From positions 248,001 through 312,000 of the forward strand of contig NZ_FQVN01000007.1 of the NCBI RefSeq assembly GCF_900129375.1: a stretch of 64,000 bases of DNA, given 5' to 3'. The stretch comes from Streptoalloteichus hindustanus (lineage in GTDB: Bacteria > Actinomycetota > Actinomycetes > Mycobacteriales > Pseudonocardiaceae). Below are positions 7,101 to 15,135 of the stretch, one piece after another; within the stretch, counting starts at the first letter, position 1; the number at the start of each line of letters is the position of its first letter. The notes beneath the pieces are model-generated. The model was not told the DNA's origin. It saw only the letters and a program-made list of their open reading frames with translations, and made no database searches. The translations under genes and the position numbers were made by a program.

Positions 7101-9746
7101 CTCCAGGCGTCCGATCGCGACCACCGCCTCGGCGTCGGGTAACCGGTTCTGCGTTCGGACCCGCGCGAGCAACTCGTGGGCAGCGGTCAGGGCGCGCCGG
7201 TGTCGTCGCTCCCAGCGCTCGTGCGCGCCGGCGAGGGTCTCCCGCATGCGGTCGAGCAGGTCCGACTCCCCCGAATCCGCGCCCTGCGCCTGAACCACGT
7301 CGAGCAGACGACGGGCGCTTCGCAGATCACCGCGATCGCAGTAGGCCGTCAGGGCCGCGGGCTCGTCCGCGGGGTCCAGCAGCCGCGCGAGCACGCCGGG
7401 AGTGCGCGGGTCCGACAGGTCGGGGCGGCCGTCGGCCGCTCGGGGCAGATCGGGCAGGATCAGGAGCACGTCCTCGGTCGGGCTCATCAGGTCCGGCGCC
7501 TCGGGCGACCGCCCCTCGGCCGGCGAGGGCGCCGCGATCCTGCCGGGGCCGAGCAGCCAGCGCCGGAACAACGCCAGCGCGGCGCCCGCCATTCCCGACG
7601 GTTCCGGCGCGCCCTCCAGCTCGACGGCGACCCGGACCAGCGCGGCGCCCGCCGCGTCGGCGCCGGGTTCCGTCGCGGCAAGACCACGGCCGACCACCTC
7701 CGCCTCGGCGACGAGCGCGACGACCTCCTCGATGGAGCGCCGTAACGCGCGGCGCGCGCCGGCCACGATCGGGACCTTGGCCTGCTTCGGGGTCCGCGTC
7801 GCCTCGTCGGCCCGCTCGATCAGGTCGTCCACCGCGCCGGACTCGCCCAACTCCCGTGCCACGGCGGCGAGTTCCTGGTGGCTCACCGTCCCCGCCGCCC
7901 ATCCCGCGACGACCCGCAGGGCGTGCCCGAGCGGCTGATCCTCCCACGAGAGGTGTTGCAGGACCCTGGTTCCCCGCTGGTAACTGGTCGTCCGCTTGGG
8001 CAGCTCCACGGCGAGCCGCAGCGCGCGCGACCTCAGCTCGCTCGTCACGTCGTCCACATTGGACCCGCGTCCGGGCCCGGCCGCGCTCGGATCGACCCGG
8101 TAGCCGCGCCGAACAGCGCCGACCGCGGCCTCCAGCAACGCCTCCCACGCGGGAGGCAGGGTCGGTCCCGGCCAGAGCTGACCGAGGATCGGGTGCCCCC
8201 ATCCCGCGACCAGCCCTGCCCGCAGCACCGCGGTCACCGCGAGCACGGTCGCGTCGTGGTCGGCCTCCAGGCTCTGGGCGTCGAGCTTGAGCGCGGTCTG
8301 GACAGCGCTGGCGTCCGCGCCGTTCTGGGCGTGGTACGCGACGGCGGCCAACCGCAGGGCCTCGGTGCGGCGACTCGGCTCACCGGAAGCCGCGGTCACC
8401 CAGTACGCCTCGGCGAACCGTCCCTCACGCACGAGCTGCGCCGCGGCGGGTGGATCGCCCTCCTCCCAGGGAAACGCCACCGTCAGGTCCTCCGGCGGCT
8501 CGGCACCGGGCGAATCATCCGCCCGCACCACCGGTTCCACCGGCGGCGTGGCGATCACGTCATCAAAGTTGCCCGCCCGCACCACCGGTGCGGCCATCTC
8601 CTCAGAAACCGTGCTGCTGACAGGAATGTCTTCCTCATGCTCGGAGATTACGGCGATGTCGTGGTCCGGCGGCGACTCGTGACGCTCGTCGTCGCCGCTG
8701 TCAGTCGACGACCTCTCCGTCTCCGGAGGCGCGGCGGGTTCCTCGTCCCCTGGCGGCGGTTCGTCGTCGACGTGCTCCTTCCACTCGTCGACGTAGCGCG
8801 CGAGCGCCTGCGTCAGGAGATCTCTAGTGGCGGCGTCCTGTTCTCCCGCGATCATCTGTCGCATCTGCGGAATCTTCAGCCGCAGTTCGTCGACCCGCTG
8901 CGTCCGCTGACGCCGCTCCCGCTCCCGAAGCTCGCGCGCCTGACCGATTTTCGCCGCCAGGACGTCGAGAGACGCCTCCCCTTCCAGGCCGTCGAGTTGG
9001 TTGGCGCACCTGGCGACGAAGGCGACGTGAGCCTCGCGGTACTCCGTCAGCCGGCGAATCGTGTGCTCGTCGGGAACATGCCCCTCCGCGACTCGCTCGG
9101 CCATCGCCCGGACCTCGGAGGCCAGGGCCCGCGCGTCCTCGCGCAGCACCGCGAGATCGGCCTCCAGGGCCGCGAGGGGTGTCTGCTCCCCGCCGACATG
9201 CTCGTCGCCCTGCGACGGACCGTCGAGCCGCCCTTCCTCGCTCACCACATCGTGCTTCCCAGCATCGTCGGCGTGCTCGTGCCATCGCCGCTCAACGCCC
9301 ATGCCGTCCGGGGCACGGGCCAACCGATCCTCGAGTTCGGCCTGGTGCGCCCTCGCCAACGGGCTGACCGGGACGTCCCCGAGCACCAGGCCGAACAACA
9401 CGAGCTGTCCGATCGGCCGACCCAGCGCGACCAGCATGTCGCCCATCTGCTCGGCGGTGGGGGCATCGACGATCTCCGGGTCGAATCCCAGGTGACACTT
9501 GAGGTGGTGCCGGGCTGTCTGCAGGACCGTCGTGGCCATGTGGGCCAGTTCCGCGGTCGACGCCCTGGCGGCCCACACCCGCACCGCCCGCAACTCGCGC
9601 TTCAGCGCCGGCCGACTGCGTTTTCTCGTCCCGGCCGGCAGGTTCGCCGCGAGCCGCAGCGCCTCGTTCGCCTGGAGGACGACGGTGAGGTTCCGGTCGT
9701 CCAACGTCTCGAACCATCGACGGAGCTGTGGCACGAACTCAGACAC
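4149..9746 (-). CDS. Giant multidomain AAA/STAND-like ATPase, first gene of the ATPase-HEPN operon
   Basis: About 1865 residues. The GTG at 9746 gives N-terminus MSEFVPQLRRWFETL; a TTG at 9815 is an alternative. The N-terminal half is largely alpha-helical, with a coiled-coil stretch rich in Arg/Glu (around ARELRERERRQRTQRVDEL), an acidic low-complexity linker (many D/E/P/S) and long helical repeat-like regions. Near residues 1209-1217 is a Walker A motif, GGRQLGKST, in a context (FVGRAREIEQV before it) typical of AAA-16/STAND ATPases. Near 1296-1305 is a Walker B, LLLADEADAF. The remaining C-terminal 500 residues include winged-helix-like parts. The size and layout suggest a sensor-switch protein of a conflict system, with the coupled HEPN protein as possible effector. 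No family was recognised for the N-terminal half. Confidence 0.75.
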   Translation of the reverse strand: MSEFVPQLRRWFETLDDRNLTVVLQANEALRLAANLPAGTRKRSRPALKRELRAVRVWAARASTAELAHMATTVLQTARHHLKCHLGFDPEIVDAPTAEQMGDMLVALGRPIGQLVLFGLVLGDVPVSPLARAHQAELEDRLARAPDGMGVERRWHEHADDAGKHDVVSEEGRLDGPSQGDEHVGGEQTPLAALEADLAVLREDARALASEVRAMAERVAEGHVPDEHTIRRLTEYREAHVAFVARCANQLDGLEGEASLDVLAAKIGQARELRERERRQRTQRVDELRLKIPQMRQMIAGEQDAATRDLLTQALARYVDEWKEHVDDEPPPGDEEPAAPPETERSSTDSGDDERHESPPDHDIAVISEHEEDIPVSSTVSEEMAAPVVRAGNFDDVIATPPVEPVVRADDSPGAEPPEDLTVAFPWEEGDPPAAAQLVREGRFAEAYWVTAASGEPSRRTEALRLAAVAYHAQNGADASAVQTALKLDAQSLEADHDATVLAVTAVLRAGLVAGWGHPILGQLWPGPTLPPAWEALLEAAVGAVRRGYRVDPSAAGPGRGSNVDDVTSELRSRALRLAVELPKRTTSYQRGTRVLQHLSWEDQPLGHALRVVAGWAAGTVSHQELAAVARELGESGAVDDLIERADEATRTPKQAKVPIVAGARRALRRSIEEVVALVAEAEVVGRGLAATEPGADAAGAALVRVAVELEGAPEPSGMAGAALALFRRWLLGPGRIAAPSPAEGRSPEAPDLMSPTEDVLLILPDLPRAADGRPDLSDPRTPGVLARLLDPADEPAALTAYCDRGDLRSARRLLDVVQAQGADSGESDLLDRMRETLAGAHERWERRHRRALTAAHELLARVRTQNRLPDAEAVVAIGRLESLATVPDGAYDVAARELDELTADLRARQENYATRLREELGRLSTERKNRDRIGALLDAGDTVTADEFLAFLREGTELPEADPVVGEDLAGFVAVLRKGAERAASHPDTARAWADFTVRERKLTALTQLAEAGVSAWDALADSCARAPHRTSALVRTVLGLLGMEDCHVRESTRNRRGVRQFRSTVDRISEQSYVAALGSAARGEYTVFLVTDELRGRGVLDVLGDVGHGGATLVLYLHAMDLAARRSLATESRSGHAQALVVDPAVIGWVAANAPGSWRATQRVTLPWTGLNPYTPFVAGLVPPEVFVGRAREIEQVAGEHGGLFVYGGRQLGKSTLLRRVQANFDNGVTQHAVYLDLKAAGIGDQDPASVIWRVLTAELKSRGVLGPRTPDEADAALVVTQVRAWLTANPARRVLLLADEADAFLNADSGAVPGPGGVSHFPNVLRLKELMESTGRRFKVVFAGLHQVQRFGHLSNVPLAHGGPDILVGPLRPADAQQLVVRPMAALGYRFERPELVWRLLAATNYQPGLIQIFCNELVTALHRRSHGPAGPPVVVTEADVEAIAASDRVRARIAERLRFTINLEDRYRVLTLVIVLRGLADAFREAYAPEELLEAAREAWPAGFEQLTVSQVRIYLEEMVGLGLLTLTSQSRYAVRGPNVVNMLGTRADLERELAETDFDLPYEYNPRFARRLLDQQGGRERRSPLTEGELAQLLAVGEKNAGVSVVAATHALGIDRVSQAVRVYAKLREIEVRTATATDVEKAVASARKSEGPAVVVADLRGVADSDVAQVVTRLSTPVAELRLRAAVVLVDPDSASSVAGYAGTEPVLPTRWSEDSIRGWPECPFNTPAQRRELIEATGGWPDLVENVIQQVISRGATMPQALAAIRRIADQPALAADHLDKVGLGPELRRRLDGWVDYFEPGEVVPPADVAAALEVERPQVKELIDALDVRGLLDQREDGLALDRVVHRCLRTLRQAE

Positions 9747-10084
9747 GGCCCCGCAGTGTGCCAGGCCACACCACCCTGGCAAACAGTTGATCAACACCTC
9801 GTCCAACCAGCCCAACCACCATCACCCCACCGGCCCAACGCCACGCCCCGCCACCCTCATCGAGCACGAGCGGACGGCGTCGAGGCATGCAGCTGTCTAC
9901 TCGGCGATCGACCACGACGGCGGGAGATCAGCAGGAGGGAACTCGCGGCACATGCAGCCCGCTCGACGGACAGGGTCCGAGTGATTGGGCAACACCGCCG
10001 AAGCCTCGCCACGACCTGGGACAACCACAAGAACCCGGCACGGCAGGCCCACAAGAACCACGAGGAAGCACTCCGAAGGTCAGC
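9747..10084 (+). other. Upstream region of the ATPase-HEPN operon
   Basis: This interval lies upstream of the leftward ATPase gene. Short readings exist on both strands but none has a ribosome site and convincing composition. The leftward operon promoter should lie here; I could not identify clear -10 and -35 elements. Confidence 0.3.
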
Positions 10085-10438
10085 GTGGCGGAGTCATTCA
10101 TCCGGTTGGCCGATGAGCTGACGAAGACGACCGACCTCGCAGACGTGGCAGCCGGACGGCGTCCCTCGGTTGTGAGTGCGCATCAACGCGCCGACGACGA
10201 GGTCGAAGCCGCCAGGGTGATCAAGGCTGGAGCTGACGAGGAGCGCGACGCGGACACCGAGGAGTCCGCGCAGCTCCGGGGCGGCCGGGAGCCGTGGCTC
10301 CGCGAGCTCACTGAGCGCGGCGTGGAGAACCTCGGCGTTGACCTGTCCCGGCTCAGGTCCAGGCAGAACGTGCCAGTCGCTCGATTTGAGCGATCAGGTC
10401 CTGCGGCGGCGCGCTCAGGTCCAGTGCGTACGTGGTGA
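10085..10438 (+). CDS. Possible small hypothetical protein
   Basis: An open reading of 117 codons begins at GTG with SFIRLADELTKTTDLADV and continues with charged helical sequence. Third positions are clearly GC-biased, which favours coding, but there is no convincing ribosome site. The 3' end overlaps the 3' end of mcrC on the other strand by about 85 bases, and its last residues look like antisense sequence. It could be a short gene or the remnant of one whose 3' end was lost. No family recognised. Confidence 0.3.
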   Translation: MAESFIRLADELTKTTDLADVAAGRRPSVVSAHQRADDEVEAARVIKAGADEERDADTEESAQLRGGREPWLRELTERGVENLGVDLSRLRSRQNVPVARFERSGPAAARSGPVRTW

Positions 10439-11513
10439 TCGTGACGGGTGAGTTGCGGATGCGGTGTGTTGTGGCGTTGGCGGCCCTACCTGAGTAGACG
10501 AGCCAGGCACGGTCGACTCCGAGTGCCGTGCAGTAGGCGAGCACCTGGTAGAGATCGGTGATCGGATACCGCCCCGACTTGCTCTCGAGCTTGTACTTCG
10601 CGTCCACGATGAACCGGGGCGCGTTGTCCACCAGGTGCACGACATCGACGTTCATCGTGATCGCACCGCTGGCGTCGAGTGCGGCCGGGAACTGACCTTC
10701 GGTCCGGCCCGGGCTGGAGCTCCACGCCTCGGTCAGCGCGACGGTGACGAAGTCCTCGAACACCTTCTCCATGTTGACGACGAAGGAGGCGATCGAGAGG
10801 CCGTTCCTTCCGACCTCGAACGAGAGCGTGTTCAGCACGAGTTCGGCGATCCGCAGCGCGGGTTGGTAGCCGACGTTGAGCCGGTTCGGCCGCCACCGTG
10901 GCAGTGGGGCTCCCTGCGCCAGTGGTGAGATGTCGGTCAGCCGGTTGAGCAGGTGCTGCAGGCGGGTTCGGACAGTCCCGTCGACACGGGGGACCCTGAG
11001 CATCCGGCTGACTGCGGCTCGCAGGAGGCGGTTCTCGGGGATGTCCGAGGTGAACTCGTCGTGCGTGATCTCCACGGGAATCAGGCGGCCGGGTCGTCTG
11101 GTGACCTGGTCGCCGACCCGGACCCGTCCGCGGATCGTGGTGCTCGTCGCGTCCCTGGTGGTGTAGCCGCGGAGCACACCGCGGTTCAGGGCTCGTTCGA
11201 CGTTGCGGCACAGGGTTTCCGCCACGATCGCCCACAGCCCGTCGGCCTCCACGCCCTCGACGTTCTCCGGGAGGAAACCCGGGTTCTTCGCGTACCCGAG
11301 CATGAAGAGCAGGCGCGGAATGGTCAGCTTCGGCGTCACCACGACGTCGAGCCCGTAGGCGTGCACGGCACCGACCCGCTTGGCCTTGGGCACCAGTGTG
11401 AAGTCCGTGCCGTTGGGCCGGACGTCGACCAGATCACACCGCCTCAGGTAGTCCACCTGGGCGGGGGTGAGCGACACGGTCCTGCCGGTACGGCTGTTCT
11501 CCTCCAGTTCCAT
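10353..11513 (-). CDS. mcrC: McrC-like restriction endonuclease subunit
   Basis: Protein of 386 residues. The ATG at 11513 shares one base with the stop of the upstream McrB-like gene (TGATG), indicating coupling. The C-terminal part contains FIVDAKYK near residues 302-308, the acidic-plus-lysine core of the PD-(D/E)xK nuclease fold found in McrC/DUF2357 proteins. Features such as PENRLLRAAVSRML upstream also fit this family. In the Escherichia coli system McrC joins the McrB GTPase hexamer and supplies the DNA-cutting subunit for methylated or otherwise modified DNA. The same is expected here, but the recognised modification cannot be read from sequence. Confidence 0.85.
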   Translation of the reverse strand: MELEENSRTGRTVSLTPAQVDYLRRCDLVDVRPNGTDFTLVPKAKRVGAVHAYGLDVVVTPKLTIPRLLFMLGYAKNPGFLPENVEGVEADGLWAIVAETLCRNVERALNRGVLRGYTTRDATSTTIRGRVRVGDQVTRRPGRLIPVEITHDEFTSDIPENRLLRAAVSRMLRVPRVDGTVRTRLQHLLNRLTDISPLAQGAPLPRWRPNRLNVGYQPALRIAELVLNTLSFEVGRNGLSIASFVVNMEKVFEDFVTVALTEAWSSSPGRTEGQFPAALDASGAITMNVDVVHLVDNAPRFIVDAKYKLESKSGRYPITDLYQVLAYCTALGVDRAWLVYSGRAANATTHRIRNSPVTITTYALDLSAPPQDLIAQIERLARSAWT

Positions 11514-12883
11514 CACGGCAGGTTGCGGACAGCGTCGAGGCCGAAGGTCTCGTGCACCCGTTGCCGGGACATGCTCTCGTAGAAGTGCTCTTCGAGCAGC
11601 GGCAGGATCGAGTGCCGCCACACCAGGTCCAGCCCGTGGTCCGCGTCGGGTTTCATCAGGTACGCGGGGCCGATCTTGAACTCGTGTTCGGCGCCGATCA
11701 GCTGGTTGAGCCTGGCGAGCAGGACCTCGCGACCGTCGTCCTTGCCGTGCGCCTCGGCCCACCGCGACAGCACATCGCGCACGGGAGGGTGGTCCGGGTG
11801 GAGTTCGACGAAGGCGAACCGGCGCCGCATGGCCGAGTCCACCAGGGCGATCGAACGGTCGGCGGTGTTCATCGTGCCGATGACGAAGATGTTGGCGGGC
11901 AGGCTGAACCGGTCGCCGGGCGAGTACTGGAGGTCGATCGCCTCGTCGCGGTACTCCAGAAGGAAGTACAGCTCCCCGAAGACCTTCGGCAGGTTGGCCC
12001 GGTTGATCTCATCGATGATCAGCACGTACGGCCGCCCCTTGTCGGCCTTGGCATCATCCGCGAGCCGGCGGAGCGGACCGTGCACCAGCTCGAAAGTCGC
12101 GGTTGTTCCGTTGAGCTGTGGTCGGATCCCCTCGAAGAAGTCCTCGTAGGTGTATGAGGGGTGGAACTGCACCAACCGGATCGCGTCGGGGTCGGTGATG
12201 TGCCGTGCCAACTCCCGCGCCAGGTGGGTTTTCCCGGTGCCGGGCGGCCCGTACAGCACGATCTGCTTGCGGTGCTGCAACAGCGCGACCGTTTTCTCCA
12301 ACCAGGGAAGGTCGAAGTGCAGTCGGTCGGCGAGTTCCTGGTTCGCGGCTGGCAGCTCCACACCGCTGGCGGGCTGGGCGGAGGGCTGCGACAGATCCGC
12401 AGCCAGTCGGTCGGCGTCGTCGGCGCCGTATCCCGGGACCCGCAGCCTGAGCCGGATCTGCTTGGTGGCGTTGCCGTCCGAGGTCCTGCCGATCCGTCCC
12501 TGCGCACGGCTCAGCTTCCTGCGGAACTGCTCGATGTCCGACAGCTCCGCGAGAACGACCGGCGCCTCCAGGATCCTGCGCTCTGCCTCGGGAAGGTGTT
12601 GCACCCGGCTGGAGTCGACAATCCCGTCTTCGAGTACGGCACCGCGGTCGCGGAGCCGGCCGAGCAGCAGTTCGAGAGCGCGGTTGTAATGGGGATTGAG
12701 GCCGTTCGGATACCTGCTGGATCTGCCGCTCGCGCTCCTCATGACCAACGCGAGCCCGTCCCCGTCCGGCTCGATCTCGAACGCCGCGTCCAGCACGACG
12801 CCCGTGTCGTCTGTTGCCTGCACGAACCGATCATCGTATACGAGTGGCACGGGTTGCCGCAGGGGTCTGCCGTGAGCATGCAC
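11513..12883 (-). CDS. mcrB: McrB-like AAA+ GTPase of a modification-dependent restriction system
   Basis: Protein of 456 residues. Walker A GPPGTGKTHLA lies near residues 213-223, Walker B VLIIDEINRA near 288-297, and the McrB signature MNTADRS near 338-344, followed by AMRRRFAF, which contains the arginine-finger region. These motifs distinguish McrB GTPases from general AAA+ ATPases. The N-terminal 170 residues should be the DNA-recognition part but do not resemble a family I can name, so the specificity may differ from known McrB proteins. It is the first gene of a two-gene operon with mcrC, and the divergent lipoprotein gene begins about 175 bases away. Start chosen at ATG 12883; the ribosome site is weak. 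Confidence 0.87.
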   Translation of the reverse strand: MHAHGRPLRQPVPLVYDDRFVQATDDTGVVLDAAFEIEPDGDGLALVMRSASGRSSRYPNGLNPHYNRALELLLGRLRDRGAVLEDGIVDSSRVQHLPEAERRILEAPVVLAELSDIEQFRRKLSRAQGRIGRTSDGNATKQIRLRLRVPGYGADDADRLAADLSQPSAQPASGVELPAANQELADRLHFDLPWLEKTVALLQHRKQIVLYGPPGTGKTHLARELARHITDPDAIRLVQFHPSYTYEDFFEGIRPQLNGTTATFELVHGPLRRLADDAKADKGRPYVLIIDEINRANLPKVFGELYFLLEYRDEAIDLQYSPGDRFSLPANIFVIGTMNTADRSIALVDSAMRRRFAFVELHPDHPPVRDVLSRWAEAHGKDDGREVLLARLNQLIGAEHEFKIGPAYLMKPDADHGLDLVWRHSILPLLEEHFYESMSRQRVHETFGLDAVRNLP

Positions 12884-13057
12884 GTTCCGGTGGAGCTCAC
12901 TCGACAGGTGGGGAACTGAATCGACTCAGAACACCGGCTGCTGGTCCGGGAAACATTTCGGCGGTCTCTGGCGATCTTGCTGGCCACCACCCCCACCAGC
13001 GCGTCTCTTCGGGTCTGCCGGGTGTCGCGCGTTCAGCACCAGGAAAGTGCAGCACTC

Positions 13058-13492
13058 GTGCAGCGATCGCGCATCCTTGGCATCGGCGGCGTTCTCGTCG
13101 TGCTCGCCGTCATCGGCCACGCATGCGGTGATGACACCCCACCGGCCACAACCGCCAAACCCTCCAGCACTTCTCTGGCCACCGTTCCGGACACCGCGAT
13201 GGCCCTGACCACGAGCACCGCTTCGGCCACGACCGTCCCACCCCGCCCCGCGCCCGAACAGGCTCTGATCGCGGCCTCCCACACGCAGACCCTCTACTTC
13301 GGCCGCACCACGTCGAAGAACGCGGAGGTGCATCTCAAGGACATGCCGGACCCCAAGCCCATCGAGGTCCACCCGAATCCGCCCGACATCGGCAACCACC
13401 CCAGCGTCCCCGACACGAACAACGGCAACGACCACCACTCCCACGGCAAGCACGGAGAAAGTCGGTTCTGCCGCCGCCACCGCTGGTGCTGA
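13058..13492 (+). CDS. Putative lipoprotein with low-complexity linker
   Basis: About 144 residues from GTG 13058. Basic N-terminus, hydrophobic stretch ILGIGGVLVVLAVIG and then HACG, which can act as a weak lipobox; alternatively the stretch is an uncleaved membrane anchor. A long Thr/Ser/Ala/Pro-rich linker follows, then a short region LYFGRTTSKNAEVHLKD and a His/Asp/Asn-rich tail. No enzyme motif is present. It is transcribed away from mcrB. Function unknown; the start is chosen because it places the charged residues just before the hydrophobic core. Confidence 0.5.
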   Translation: MQRSRILGIGGVLVVLAVIGHACGDDTPPATTAKPSSTSLATVPDTAMALTTSTASATTVPPRPAPEQALIAASHTQTLYFGRTTSKNAEVHLKDMPDPKPIEVHPNPPDIGNHPSVPDTNNGNDHHSHGKHGESRFCRRHRWC

Positions 13493-13607
13493 CGTCCACA
13501 CTGGAACGAGGAAACTCGGAGCTGGTGATGCGACCCGACGGAACCGACAGCGGGAGAAGGCACACGAACATGTCAGGATCTCTCGGATACGCGCGAAGGT
13601 TCATGGG

Positions 13608-14150
13608 ATGATCTTCAGTGGTGGCGCTGTGTCTATCGCTCGAAGCAGCGAAAGCACCGTGAACCCGTCCTCTGCCGAGCAGGCTGCCCGGAAGCCGGGG
13701 GCACTCGTCCTCCTGGCCATGGCACTGGTCACCCTGTGCGGATGCGGTTGGAGAGGGTCGCAGTCGGTCGACGACGAGCGCAGAGTCAGACAACTGGCCG
13801 AGCAGCTCGTCGTCACCGGGTACCGCAACACCTCCGAGCGGTGGGTACGCACCGATCCCGTACCCGCGGTCCGGAAGATCTACGTTGGCCCGGTCACGGG
13901 TGATCCCACCAAGCTGGTCTCACTGCCCGGCATCACCTCCTTCCAGTCCAGCGCGCCCCAGACGGCGGCAGATGACGACGGCATGCGCCTTGCAGCTACC
14001 GCGAAACTCGACAACAACATCGAGGTTTGGTTCTACAAGTACGACCGTAGCTCCAAGAACGCGCCAGATCTGGGTCTGTCCTCCAGCGAGTGGGACGCGG
14101 TGAGGTCAGGAGAGCTGGAACTGATCGGGGTCGTGGTCGGTGTGTGGTGA
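13608..14150 (+). CDS. Small predicted lipoprotein, unknown function
   Basis: Protein of 180 residues. After an unusually long polar N-terminus there is a hydrophobic segment, GALVLLAMALVTLCGC. LCGC serves as a lipobox, followed by GWRGS. The mature part of about 135 residues mixes strands and helices (VRKIYVGPVTGD, NNIEVWFYKYDR) and lacks known catalytic motifs. A broken gene starts 10 bases beyond its stop, so the two may once have been an operon. I do not recognise the family. An internal start closer to the hydrophobic core is possible. Confidence 0.55.
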   Translation: MIFSGGAVSIARSSESTVNPSSAEQAARKPGALVLLAMALVTLCGCGWRGSQSVDDERRVRQLAEQLVVTGYRNTSERWVRTDPVPAVRKIYVGPVTGDPTKLVSLPGITSFQSSAPQTAADDDGMRLAATAKLDNNIEVWFYKYDRSSKNAPDLGLSSSEWDAVRSGELELIGVVVGVW

Positions 14151-14160
14151 TCGGCTTCAG

Positions 14161-14587
14161 GTGCCGTCACTGCGCGACCTGTTCACGGCAACGAGGAACG
14201 GGCACCACCGGCCGGACGATTGGGCGGGCAACGACTGGCGGGGCGCGCCACGCTGCGCTTCCTGGCGCGAGCGCTCCAGCTCAGCCCGACGAGGATTGGT
14301 GCCCGGAGCTGCGTGATCTCGTGCGTCTCCTCGTCTCCGACGAGGAGACATCCGACGAGCTTCCCGGAGACGCCATCTCCTACCAGTGCTCGCTCACGGC
14401 GGTCTGCATTGCCCTGCTTCTCCAAGACGCAAGCCTGCACGGCGACCGGGAGAACGACATCATCGCGCGGAGCGCGTGGGACGCGGCCCGGGAGTCGGTG
14501 GCGTTCGCCGACCGCCGGCTGGTTGTCGAATATCTCGACGTTCCCAGGCAGGTCAACGAACTTCGTTCGTTGAGGGCACAACTCTGA
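14161..14587 (+). pseudogene. Frameshifted hypothetical gene downstream of the lipoprotein
   Basis: A good-looking N-terminus starts at GTG 14161 (VPSLRDLFTATRNGHH, then DDWAGNDWRG) but hits a stop at 14316. A good C-terminus, from DEDWCPELRDLVRLLV to the TGA at 14587, lies in the next frame and has no start of its own. The two halves are separated by about 14250-14290, where a third frame briefly also looks coding. One or two small insertions or deletions would restore about 140 residues. This is either a recent pseudogene or a sequencing error. No family recognised. Confidence 0.5.
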
Positions 14588-14836
14588 GGGCGCCCGAGCG
14601 ACGACCGTAGACGAGCGTTCCCTCGTCTTTCCCATCGACGTTCGGGTTCACGACCCGGACTTCACCGACCACCGCAAGTGTTCCCGCTGCTGAAAGCGGG
14701 TGACGGCCGCCAGGAACGCGTCCACCCAGGCCGCTGGCCGTCAACCCCCGAGTTTTCAGGATGTTCGTGTGCGCGTGGCTCGAGCAGAGTCGACGGCGTA
14801 GGTCGGATGACCGTGAGCTCCTGGAGAGGGCGGAAA

Positions 14837-15112
14837 ATGGTCACGAAGAAGATGGTGACGGTGGCGGCGTTGGTGGTTGGTTCCCTCGTCGGCCTGGCGA
14901 CCGCGGCCAGCGCGTCGGTGTCGGACGCCTCGGCCCAGTCGCCACAGGTGAGGGCGGCGACGGACGTGCGTCCGGCCGCGGTGTACGGCCCGTTCGCCAG
15001 CTTCGAGGTCTGCTGGGTCGCCGGCAACCAGGGCCAGCAGGCCGGCTCCTGGAAATCGTTCTTCTGCGCACAGAACGGAACCACCTCCTGGTGGTTGTTC
15101 ACCACTCCCTGA
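14837..15112 (+). CDS. Small secreted protein
   Basis: Protein of 91 residues starting at ATG with a GGAGAGGG ribosome site about ten bases upstream. A clear Sec signal peptide (KK, then VTVAALVVGSLVGLATA) ends in an A-S-A site near residue 27. The mature peptide of about 65 residues has two cysteines (FEVCWVAGNQG and SFFCAQNG) that could form a disulfide, and an aromatic C-terminus TSWWLFTTP. It resembles the many short secreted peptides of streptomycete-like bacteria with a Y/F-rich end. Function unknown. It precedes the RCC1 protein gene by 23 bases, so the two may be co-transcribed. Confidence 0.65.
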   Translation: MVTKKMVTVAALVVGSLVGLATAASASVSDASAQSPQVRAATDVRPAAVYGPFASFEVCWVAGNQGQQAGSWKSFFCAQNGTTSWWLFTTP

Positions 15113-15135
15113 TCCGGGGAAGCAGGTCGAAGAGC

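Noticed and set aside
4182-7142. Long rightward open frame of 986 codons
   Set aside because: It is antisense to the giant ATPase gene; its Arg/His/Gly/Val-rich composition is that of a high-GC shadow frame.
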